Source: Pseudomonas triticicola | GTDB lineage: Bacteria; Pseudomonadota; Gammaproteobacteria; Pseudomonadales; Pseudomonadaceae | DNA: 64,000 bases | Assembly (NCBI RefSeq): GCF_019145375.1 | Contig: NZ_JAHSTX010000001.1 | Span: 2,765,001-2,829,000, forward strand | Direction of reading: 5' to 3' | Part shown: positions 27,237 through 34,568 of the stretch, in pieces | Numbering within the stretch: position 1 is the first letter of the stretch | Layout of the letters: every line of letters starts with the position of its first letter | Made by a program: the position numbers and the translations under genes | The notes under the pieces: generated by a model | The model's input: only the letters and a program-made list of their open reading frames with translations | Database searches by the model: none | What the model was told of the DNA's origin: nothing

Positions 27237-27262
27237 CGCTACTGTCAGGTCTGACAGTAGCG
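27237..27262. promoter_or_regulatory. lux-box-like palindrome upstream of the RCC1-repeat gene
   Basis: A perfect inverted repeat of 12 bases each side of a GT centre, with core CTGTCAGGTCTGACAG, centred 95 bases before the RCC1 gene ATG. It shares CTGTCA-N4-TGACAG with sites at 44546 and 51881 and fits the LuxR-type pattern CT-N12-AG. It could instead act as a small terminator for the preceding gene, but it has no T-run. Confidence 0.55.
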
Positions 27263-27344
27263 CATGCCCGATCCCGCAGCGCTTGATTACGGACCAGACC
27301 TGACCAGGTTGCCCGCAGGTCCACAATCTTGAGGGATTGATTCC

Positions 27345-28739
27345 ATGCCAAACGAGAAAGATGAATTGCCCCTGAACATAAACCCTGAAGGCGGACTGCT
27401 GGTCATGGGCGCACGCGGCAATCGGGGTGGTCTTGGCAACTTCTACACGCGCAGCTGGCGACTTGTAGCGCTGGACGCCTCAACGCTCAAACCGTTGAAC
27501 GTCACGTGGCAGTATGTTGGAGACAAGCAGTCCGCCACTGCTAGCGAATTTTTCGATGTCCGGCCTTATGAGGAACTGATCGTCTGGTCGGGCAAGAATC
27601 GGATAACCCTGAACCCGTCAAACATTATCGGTACATCATTCGCCCTGTGCGCTGTTTTGGACAGCCGGGCAGTCCATGCATGGGGTCACGTCGATGGCGG
27701 CGGCACTTTGCCGGAACCGGTAAGAGAAGCGCACGACGTCGTAGAGTTGTCGGCCGGGATGAGAGCCTTTGCGATTCGGCGCGCGCAAGGCAATGTCCTC
27801 GCTTGGGGACTTCAGCCCAGCGGGACCGTCCCCGAAGATATCGCACAGCTGAATACGGTTGTCGCGGTGTCGGGAAGCACTTATGTTTTCGTAGCCCTTC
27901 TTGAGTCGCGCAGGCTTGTCGCATGGGGCATGCCCGAGATGGGAGGCGCACTTCCGCCCGAAATCGCCGATTTGACCGATATCATGCAAGCGTCTGGTGG
28001 CCAGTATGGTTTCGCCGCGCTGCGCAGCACTGGCAACGTCGTCTGTTGGGGCTATCATGACCATTCAGCGCAGCTGCCGGACGATATCGCGTTGCTCACC
28101 GACATAACCAGACTGGCTTGCTCGACTCATGCTTTCGCAGTAGTGAGCGACAATGGCCAAGTGCGCGCATGGGGGCATGAATCGCTTGGAGGCCAAGTGC
28201 CGTCGGACATCGCAGCACTGAGAGATATCGTCGACCTGGTCAGTAACAGCTCAGCCTTTGCAGCACGCAGAAGCAATGGCGCACTGGTCGCATGGGGACA
28301 TATGCCGCCCATGCCAGAAGAGATTGCCAGTCGCAACGACATCGTCCACGTCATAGGCTCCGGATCCGGATTTGTCGTGCTGTGCGGGGATGGCTCAGTG
28401 CACGCTTGGGCTACCCTCCCCAGCGATATCGTTAACATTCCGCCAGACATTCGCCAGTTGAGAGACATTGTCGCCATTAATGCCAACCAAGACGCGGTCG
28501 TAGCATTGCGCAGCAACGGCGTGGCAGTTGCGTGGGGAAGAGAGAACGGCGGCGGCGATACCAGCGCAGTTGCCCATTTGCTCACTGACGTGCGTGCTGT
28601 GTACGGAGGAGGCGATACTTTCGTGGCACTCAGGGCAGATCGTCGAGTAGTGGCTTGGGGCAACGCCGACTTCGGCGGTAACGGTGAGCAGAAAGCCCTG
28701 TATCAACTGATCAGTTACACAAAAACTCCGGCCAGCTGA
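27345..28739 (+). CDS. RCC1-repeat beta-propeller protein of unknown function
   Basis: 464 residues. After a distinct N-terminal domain of about 95 residues, the protein consists of RCC1-type repeats of about 50 residues with the pattern (V/L)xAWGxxxxGGxxPxDIAxLxDIxxV...FxALRxxG, for example RLVAWGMPEMGGALPPEIAD and VRAWGHESLGGQVPSDIAAL. No signal peptide or membrane segment is visible. Its GC content is visibly lower than that of the flanking genes, which suggests acquisition. GAGGGATTGATTCC precedes the ATG. A lux-box-like site lies upstream. RCC1-type bacterial proteins are often secreted or act on host or inhibitor proteins, but no role can be assigned. Confidence 0.85.
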   Translation: MPNEKDELPLNINPEGGLLVMGARGNRGGLGNFYTRSWRLVALDASTLKPLNVTWQYVGDKQSATASEFFDVRPYEELIVWSGKNRITLNPSNIIGTSFALCAVLDSRAVHAWGHVDGGGTLPEPVREAHDVVELSAGMRAFAIRRAQGNVLAWGLQPSGTVPEDIAQLNTVVAVSGSTYVFVALLESRRLVAWGMPEMGGALPPEIADLTDIMQASGGQYGFAALRSTGNVVCWGYHDHSAQLPDDIALLTDITRLACSTHAFAVVSDNGQVRAWGHESLGGQVPSDIAALRDIVDLVSNSSAFAARRSNGALVAWGHMPPMPEEIASRNDIVHVIGSGSGFVVLCGDGSVHAWATLPSDIVNIPPDIRQLRDIVAINANQDAVVALRSNGVAVAWGRENGGGDTSAVAHLLTDVRAVYGGGDTFVALRADRRVVAWGNADFGGNGEQKALYQLISYTKTPAS

Positions 28740-28782
28740 TCCGGACAACTGCGGATCGCTATGCCTGCGATGCAATCGAGAA

Positions 28783-28852
28783 AAAAGATCGCAGCCTTCG
28801 ACAGCGCTTACACGAGATTTATACAGGCGCTGCCTCCGATGCGATCTTTTGA
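28783..28852. terminator. imperfect hairpin with GATCGCAGC arms after the RCC1-repeat gene
   Basis: AAAAAAGATCGCAGCCTTCG and, inverted, CGATGCGATCTTTTGATCTT flank a GCGC-rich centre. It lies between the convergent RCC1 gene and the DUF2802 gene and could serve both. The arms resemble a common Pseudomonas intergenic repeat. Confidence 0.55.
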
Positions 28853-28881
28853 TCTTGCTTGCCGCTTGAAGCTTGAAGCCC

Positions 28882-29277
28882 CTAGCTGCCTTTGTGCAAC
28901 TTGCGCATCAACTCCGCCTCAGCCTGGGTCAACCCGCACGACTGAGTCAGTTCATCGACACTCGCGCCCATGCCCACCAGTTTCGCCGCCTGGGCGAATG
29001 ACAGGCTCGACGGGTCGCGTTGTTCCAGGGCAACGATCTTATCCGGCAACGGGCTTACCACCGCGCGCAACTCGTGCAGGGCTTCGCCCATGCGCACGTT
29101 GCCGTTCTGGTAATCGTCGACGCGTTTGGCCAGTTCCTTGATGCGCTGATCACGCAGCGCATCGCCCTGGGCCTGCTGCGCAGCGATCACTCGCTGCGCC
29201 TTGATGTACGAGACGAACATCGCCAGCGTGCCGGCCCAGAACAGGAACAGAACAATTACCGCAACCTCGAGAATCAA
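28882..29277 (-). CDS. DUF2802 protein, end of the chemotaxis block
   Basis: 131 residues. One N-terminal membrane helix (VAVIVLFLFWAGTLAMFVSYI), a coiled-coil-like stretch, then a DUF2802 C-terminus ending with a helix-turn-helix-like segment (SFAQAAKLVGMGASVDELTQ, LTQAEAELMRKLH). Always found after cheW in pseudomonads; function unknown. It ends the minus-strand chemotaxis operon. Confidence 0.85.
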   Translation of the reverse strand: MILEVAVIVLFLFWAGTLAMFVSYIKAQRVIAAQQAQGDALRDQRIKELAKRVDDYQNGNVRMGEALHELRAVVSPLPDKIVALEQRDPSSLSFAQAAKLVGMGASVDELTQSCGLTQAEAELMRKLHKGS

Positions 29278-29278
29278 A

Positions 29279-29764
29279 TCAGATGCTCTCCAGTTCCGAC
29301 CATTCTTCTTCGCTCATCATCTTGTCCAGCTCGACCAGAATCAGCAGTTCGTTGTTCTTGTTGCACACGCCCTGGATGAACTTGGCCGACTCTTCGTTAC
29401 CGACGTTCGGCGCGGTTTCGATTTCCGACTGACGCAGGTAAACCACTTCGGCGACGCTGTCGACCATGATGCCGACGACTTGCTTGTCGGCTTCGATGAT
29501 GACGATACGGGTGTTGTCGCTGATCTCACCGCTGTGCAGGCCGAAGCGCTGACGGGTGTCGATCACGGTGACCACGTTACCGCGCAGGTTGATGATGCCC
29601 AGCACGTAGCTCGGTGCACCCGGCACTGGCGCGATCTCGGTGTAGCGCAGCACTTCCTGCACGCGCATCACGTTGATGCCGTAGGTTTCGTTATCCAGTT
29701 TGAAGGTCACCCATTGCAGGATCGGATCTTCAGAACCTTTTGCATTCGACGCCTGACTACTCAT
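29279..29764 (-). CDS. cheW: chemotaxis coupling protein CheW
   Basis: 161 residues, a single CheW domain (QWVTFKLDNETYGINVMRVQ, LRYTEIAPVPGAPSYVLGII, NLRGNVVTVIDTRQRFGL). It links receptors to CheA in the polar arrays. Only 1 base separates it from the DUF2802 gene; the CheW-like gene lies 90 bases upstream. Confidence 0.95.
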   Translation of the reverse strand: MSSQASNAKGSEDPILQWVTFKLDNETYGINVMRVQEVLRYTEIAPVPGAPSYVLGIINLRGNVVTVIDTRQRFGLHSGEISDNTRIVIIEADKQVVGIMVDSVAEVVYLRQSEIETAPNVGNEESAKFIQGVCNKNNELLILVELDKMMSEEEWSELESI

Positions 29765-29854
29765 ACCCTGACCCCTCGAAAAAACCGCCCCGGGCGGTGT
29801 GTGTTCTGTGTGGTGGCACTGGAAAATGCCATCGCCTGATTGTTATGTCGGCTG

Positions 29855-30808
29855 CTATGTCGGTTTATGTAGCGGCTTGTTGCCACTCAAGTACTTTGCC
29901 CCGCCGCTGGCGATCAACTCGGCCAGTGCGGATACGTCAAGCAATGCACACATGTGCTCGATCACGGTGCCGGCGAGCCATGGCCGCTGACCCCGGTGAC
30001 TTCTCCATTTGATTTCATTCGGGTCCAGGCGCAACGAGCGGCTGACCTGATGCACCGCCAGCCCCCACTCGTAACCTTGTACCGAAATCACATATTGCAG
30101 GCCCTGCCGGAAGTCATCGCGATAACGATCCGGCATGACCCATCGTGCTGTGTCCAAGACTTTCAGATTACCGGCCTGACTCGGCAGAATCCCGAGGAAC
30201 CACTCCGGCTGACCAAACAGCGGCGTCAGCTCGTGGCCGGCCAGCGAATAGATCGAGCCGAGGCACACCAGTGGCACCGCCAGGGTCAGCCCGGCAACAT
30301 CGAACAGCAAGCATTCGAAGGCTTCGGCAGCCCAGGCCGGACGGCCATCGGGCTCGACCGGTGGCGGCGGGTTGTTCGGCGGCAGGTGCACTTCCACCAG
30401 CGGCGGGACCAGCACCTGCGGTTCCGCCACTGGCGGCGCGGGTTCAGGCTCCGGCTCGGGTTCCGGCACGGTCAATAATTGCGTTTGCAGCAGCGGCGCC
30501 AGTGTCGACAGTGGCGCGCGCGGTTCGTCGATCAGCGCCACCGGTGCTTTGGCCACGGGGGCAGCAGCAGGCGCGGCAATCGGAGCGACGGATTTCTGCG
30601 CGTCACGGGCCTGCTCTTCCAGCACCGCGGCCTGGAACTCGTCCATGGCCTCGGTGCTTTCCACCACTTCAGGCTGCGCCGGTTCGACGACTGGCGGCAG
30701 CGCTTCGGCCGGCGCAGGCAAGTCCTCGGGCAGGTCGAGCAACAGGTCTTCCAGATAGGACTGCAAGGCCTGTTGCGGACGTGACGTGAGTTTCACTGGG
30801 CGGTTCAT
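29855..30808 (-). CDS. CheW-domain protein, ParP-like array localisation factor
   Basis: 317 residues. Residues 1-155 are a Pro/Ala/Glu-rich linker; the C-terminus is a CheW/AIF-like domain (FECLLFDVAGLTLAVPLVCL, LFGQPEWFLGILPSQAGNLK, YEWGLAVHQVSRSLRLDPNE). The pairing with an adjacent ParA-like ATPase is that of ParC-ParP, which holds chemotaxis arrays at the cell pole and passes them to daughter cells. Function by homology and context. Confidence 0.8.
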   Translation of the reverse strand: MNRPVKLTSRPQQALQSYLEDLLLDLPEDLPAPAEALPPVVEPAQPEVVESTEAMDEFQAAVLEEQARDAQKSVAPIAAPAAAPVAKAPVALIDEPRAPLSTLAPLLQTQLLTVPEPEPEPEPAPPVAEPQVLVPPLVEVHLPPNNPPPPVEPDGRPAWAAEAFECLLFDVAGLTLAVPLVCLGSIYSLAGHELTPLFGQPEWFLGILPSQAGNLKVLDTARWVMPDRYRDDFRQGLQYVISVQGYEWGLAVHQVSRSLRLDPNEIKWRSHRGQRPWLAGTVIEHMCALLDVSALAELIASGGAKYLSGNKPLHKPT

Positions 30809-30846
30809 CGGTGATCAGCGCCTGACAGGGAAATCGCATCGTCTGC

Positions 30847-30870
30847 TTCGCGAGCAGGCTCGCTCCCACA
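30847..30870. repeat. single REP unit
   Basis: One unpaired copy of the REP unit (TTCGCGAGCAGGCTCGCTCC then CACA) lies between the ParA-like and CheW-like genes inside the operon. The lack of a partner makes it unusual in this window. Confidence 0.85.
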
Positions 30871-30898
30871 GGGTTCGGGCAAGCAGATCGAAATCATC

Positions 30899-31687
30899 TC
30901 AGGCCACCTGCGGAACAAGTTGCTGCGCGAGCAGGTGCTTGAGTAACGCGCGGTATGCCAGCACGCCACGGCTCTTGCCGTCGAATTGCGAAGGCGTGAC
31001 GCCCGCCCGGCTGGCGTCGCGCAGACGAGTATCGACCGGGATGTAGCCGTGCCAGATGTCTTCGGGGAATTTGTCACGCAGCACGCGCAAGGTGCCCATC
31101 GACGCCTGCGTGCGGCGGTCGAACAGCGTCGGCACAATGCTGAACGGCAGCGGCTGTTTGCGCGAGCGATTGATCATCGCCAGGGTGTTGACCATGCGCT
31201 CCAGACCTTTCACGGCGAGGTGCTCGGTCTGTACCGGGATCACCAGTTGCTGGCTCGCCGCGAGGGCGTTGACCATCAGCACACCGAGCAACGGCGGGCT
31301 GTCGATGATCGCGTAATCGAAGTCCTGCCACAGTTGCGCCAGACTCTTGGCGATCACCAGACCCAGGCCACTCTGCCCCGGCGACTGGCGCTCAAGGGTG
31401 GCCAGTGCGGTGCTCGATGGCAGCAGGGAAATGCGTTCGTCGCTGGTCGACAACAGCAACTGCCCCGGCAGGCCGTGCGGCACGCTGCCCTTGTGCAGAA
31501 ACAGGTCGTAGTTGCTGTGTTCCAGGCTGTCGGGGTCGTAGCCGAAATAGCTGGTCATCGAGCCGTGCGGGTCGAGATCGACCACAACCACGCGCTTGCC
31601 CGCCTCGGCCAGCAATCCGGCTAAAGCGATGGAGGATGTGGTTTTACCGACACCACCCTTTTGATTGGCGACTGCCCAGACTCTCAT
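30899..31687 (-). CDS. ParA-family ATPase, ParC-like chemotaxis array positioner
   Basis: 262 residues. Deviant Walker A NQKGGVGKTTSSIALA, Walker A' VVVDLDPHGSMTSYFGYD, Walker B YAIIDSPPLLGVL. In polar flagellates the ParA-like protein in the chemotaxis operon recruits ParP and the arrays to the pole. It is distinct from the chromosome-partition ParA. Located between motD and the CheW-like gene. Confidence 0.88.
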   Translation of the reverse strand: MRVWAVANQKGGVGKTTSSIALAGLLAEAGKRVVVVDLDPHGSMTSYFGYDPDSLEHSNYDLFLHKGSVPHGLPGQLLLSTSDERISLLPSSTALATLERQSPGQSGLGLVIAKSLAQLWQDFDYAIIDSPPLLGVLMVNALAASQQLVIPVQTEHLAVKGLERMVNTLAMINRSRKQPLPFSIVPTLFDRRTQASMGTLRVLRDKFPEDIWHGYIPVDTRLRDASRAGVTPSQFDGKSRGVLAYRALLKHLLAQQLVPQVA

Positions 31688-31730
31688 TCAGTTCGTTCCT
31701 CCCGGCCAGGTTGATTGGTCGAGACATGCT

Positions 31731-32621
31731 TCAGCGTGTTAATGCGGGCGACGGAGAATTGACGGCACTCTCGCGTCCCGGCGTCTTGACCGGGGTCGGT
31801 GCAGTTTGTGTGCCAGCGCGCTTCAACGCCGCGTCCGGTTGCGCATTGGCGGTTCCGGTGCCGGTGAGGCTGCGGCGTACATCGAGATTGCGCGACACCA
31901 CCAGCACCACGCGACGGTTCTTCGCCCGGCCTTCGACCGTGGCGTTGTTGGCCACCGGCTGGAATTCGCCGTAGCCCACCGACGCCAGTCGCCCAGGGTT
32001 TACGCCCTGCATGGCGAGCATGCGCACGATGCTCGCCGAGCGCGCCGAGGACAGTTCCCAGTTGGTCGGGTACTGCGCGGTGCGGATCGGTTGATCGTCG
32101 GTGAAGCCTTCGACGTGGATCGGGTTGTCGAACGGTTTGAGGATCGCCGCGACCTTGTCGATGATGTTGAACGCGATGTCGCTCGGCATGGCGTCGCCGC
32201 TGCCAAACAACAGGCTGGAATTGAGCTCGATCTCGACCCACAACTCGTTGCCGCGCACGGTCATCTGGTTGGAGCTGATCAAGTCACCGAACGCGGCGCT
32301 GATGTCATCGGCGATGCTTTTCAGCGGATCGCTGGCCCCGGAAATGCCGGCGTCGACCTGCTCGGCATCCTTGACCAGCGGCTTGGCCGGGGTCACGGTT
32401 TTCGGTCGTTCGTCGCCGATCGGAATCGGTTTGAGCGAGCGGTCGGAGTCGGTAAACACGCCGATCAGCGCTTCGGAAATGACTTTGTACTTGCCTTCGT
32501 TGATCGACGAGATCGAGTACATCACCACGAAAAACGCGAACAGCAAAGTGATGAAATCCGCGTAGGACACGAGCCAGCGCTCGTGATTGACGTGTTCTTC
32601 CTGGTGGCGACGACGAGCCAT
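31731..32621 (-). CDS. motD: flagellar stator protein MotD (MotB paralogue)
   Basis: 296 residues. One membrane helix (SYADFITLLFAFFVVMYSIS, with the ion-channel Asp) and a C-terminal OmpA/MotB peptidoglycan-binding domain (IHVEGFTDDQPIRTAQYPTN, LASVGYGEFQPVANN). With MotC it forms the second stator pair of Pseudomonas. A polar Thr/Pro-rich tail of about 45 residues follows the domain. Confidence 0.94.
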   Translation of the reverse strand: MARRRHQEEHVNHERWLVSYADFITLLFAFFVVMYSISSINEGKYKVISEALIGVFTDSDRSLKPIPIGDERPKTVTPAKPLVKDAEQVDAGISGASDPLKSIADDISAAFGDLISSNQMTVRGNELWVEIELNSSLLFGSGDAMPSDIAFNIIDKVAAILKPFDNPIHVEGFTDDQPIRTAQYPTNWELSSARSASIVRMLAMQGVNPGRLASVGYGEFQPVANNATVEGRAKNRRVVLVVSRNLDVRRSLTGTGTANAQPDAALKRAGTQTAPTPVKTPGRESAVNSPSPALTR

Positions 32622-32633
32622 GAGGTTATTCCC

Positions 32634-33374
32634 TTAGTCCATGAAGCCTTGCAGCTTCAACTCAATGGAACGAGGGTTTTCACCTTCGGCGATCGACAGA
32701 ATTCCTTCCAGCAACATTTCGCGATAACGCGACTGCCGCAACGCAATGGACTTGAGCTTGGCCGCGACCGGCAAGAGGATCAGGTTGGCACTGGCCACGC
32801 CATAGATGGTCGCGACGAACGCCACGGCAATGCCGTTACCCAGTTGCGACGGATCGGCGAGGTTGCCCATTACGTGAATCAGGCCCATCACCGCACCGAT
32901 GATGCCAATGGTCGGCGCATAGCCGCCCATGCTTTCGAACACTTTGGCCGCTTCGATATCGCGGGATTCCTGGGTGTAGAAATCCACTTCGAGAATGCTG
33001 CGAATGGCTTCCGGCTCGGCGCCATCGACCAGCAGTTGCAGACCTTTGCGCGAGTAGCTGTCAGGTTCGGCGTCGGCCACGCCTTCGAGGCCGAGCAAGC
33101 CTTCCTTGCGCGCCGTCAGGCTCCAATTGACCACGCGGTCGATGCCGCCGGCCAGGTCGACACGCGGCGGAAAGAAGATCCAGGCGAGAATCTGCATGGC
33201 GCGCTTGAACGCGCTCATCGGCGATTGCAGCAGCGCAGCACCGACCGTGCCGCCTAGCACGATCAGCGCTGCCGGGCCGTTGGCCAGCGCGCCGAGGTGA
33301 CCGCCTTCAAGGTAGTTGCCGCCGATGATGGCGACAAACGCCATGATGAGGCCGATAAGGCTGAGAACATCCAT
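32634..33374 (-). CDS. motC: flagellar stator protein MotC (MotA paralogue)
   Basis: 246 residues with four membrane segments: [20 protein letters not shown] at the start, ALIVLGGTVGAALLQSP, and GGYAPTIGIIGAVMGLIHVM with VAFVATIYGVASANLILLPV in the second half, where the conserved Pro residues of MotA lie. The ATG overlaps the cheB TGA by one base (TGATG). Confidence 0.94.
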   Translation of the reverse strand: MDVLSLIGLIMAFVAIIGGNYLEGGHLGALANGPAALIVLGGTVGAALLQSPMSAFKRAMQILAWIFFPPRVDLAGGIDRVVNWSLTARKEGLLGLEGVADAEPDSYSRKGLQLLVDGAEPEAIRSILEVDFYTQESRDIEAAKVFESMGGYAPTIGIIGAVMGLIHVMGNLADPSQLGNGIAVAFVATIYGVASANLILLPVAAKLKSIALRQSRYREMLLEGILSIAEGENPRSIELKLQGFMD

Positions 33375-34519
33375 CAGATACACGCCTCGACGATGTGCTT
33401 GCCGATGTCGTCCAGACCGTACACCGCGTCAGCCAGATCGGCTTTGACGATGGCCATCGGCATGCCGTAGATCACGCAGCTTGCTTCGTCCTGCGCCCAC
33501 ACCGAACTGCCGCCCTGCTTGAGCAGACGCGCGCCTTCGCGGCCGTCGGCGCCCATGCCGGTCAGCACCACTGCCAGAACTTTGTCGCCGTAAGACTTGG
33601 CTGCAGAACCGAAGGTGATGTCCACGCACGGCTTGTAATTCAGACGTTCGTCACCCGGCAGAATCTTCACCGCGCCACGGCCGTCGATCATCATCTGCTT
33701 GCCACCCGGTGCCAGCAGCGCCAGGCCCGGACGCAGGATGTCGCCATCCTCGGCTTCCTTGACGCTGATACGGCAGAGCTTGTCGAGACGTTCGGCAAAC
33801 GCTTTGGTGAACGCCGCCGGCATGTGCTGGATCAGCACGATCGGCGCCGGGAAGTTCGCCGGCAACTGCGTCAGTACGCGTTGCAGCGCGACCGGGCCGC
33901 CGGTCGAGGTACCGATGGCAACCAGTTTGTAGGCTTTGCGTTTCGGTGCTGGCGACGAAGCGCTGGCAGCGGATGCACGGGCAGGCGCTGGCGCAGGCGC
34001 CGGACGTGCCGGGACAGGGCTGCTGTGGCTCGTGTGGCTGCCGTAGCTCGACGCTGCCGGAGCAGGCGTCGGCGCTGGCGCAGCGGCGGGAGCCGGCGCG
34101 CTGTAGGCACTGAAACGACGATTGCTGCGCGAGATGCTGTGGACTTTCTCGCACAGCAGCTGCTTGACCTTCTCGGGGTTGCGCGAGATGTCTTCGAAAT
34201 TCTTCGGCAGGAAATCCACCGCGCCGGCGTCCAGCGCATCGAGGGTGACCCGCGCGCCTTCGTGGGTCAGCGAGGAGAACATCAACACCGGGGTCGGGCA
34301 GCGCTGCATGATGTGCCGCACTGCCGTGATGCCGTCCATCATCGGCATCTCGTAGTCCATGGTGATCACGTCAGGCTTGAGTGCCATGGCCTGATCGATC
34401 GCCTCTTTACCGTTGGTGGCCGTGCCGACCACCTGGATGCTCGGATCCGCCGAAAGAATTTCCGAGACGCGGCGGCGGAAAAAACCCGAATCGTCCACCA
34501 CCAGGACTTTGACTGCCAT
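33374..34519 (-). CDS. cheB: chemotaxis methylesterase CheB
   Basis: 381 residues. N-terminal receiver domain with phospho-acceptor Asp55 ([13 protein letters not shown]), an Ala/Pro-rich linker (about 140-195), then the methylesterase domain with active-site Ser in [12 protein letters not shown], His in [10 protein letters not shown] and Asp in [11 protein letters not shown]. It removes methyl groups from chemoreceptors. I chose ATG 34519 ([10 protein letters not shown]) over an ATG two codons upstream. Confidence 0.96.
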   Translation of the reverse strand: MAVKVLVVDDSGFFRRRVSEILSADPSIQVVGTATNGKEAIDQAMALKPDVITMDYEMPMMDGITAVRHIMQRCPTPVLMFSSLTHEGARVTLDALDAGAVDFLPKNFEDISRNPEKVKQLLCEKVHSISRSNRRFSAYSAPAPAAAPAPTPAPAASSYGSHTSHSSPVPARPAPAPAPARASAASASSPAPKRKAYKLVAIGTSTGGPVALQRVLTQLPANFPAPIVLIQHMPAAFTKAFAERLDKLCRISVKEAEDGDILRPGLALLAPGGKQMMIDGRGAVKILPGDERLNYKPCVDITFGSAAKSYGDKVLAVVLTGMGADGREGARLLKQGGSSVWAQDEASCVIYGMPMAIVKADLADAVYGLDDIGKHIVEACI

Positions 34520-34538
34520 AAACACTCCATTAGGTGCA

Positions 34539-34558
34539 GCGGCGCGTCATCGCGCCGC
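34539..34558. other. GC-rich hairpin between cheA and cheB
   Basis: GCGGCGCG-TCAT-CGCGCCGC is a perfect 8-base stem without a T-run in the spacer between cheA and cheB. It may modulate translation or decay rather than end transcription. Confidence 0.5.
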
Positions 34559-34568
34559 CGCCCCGGAT

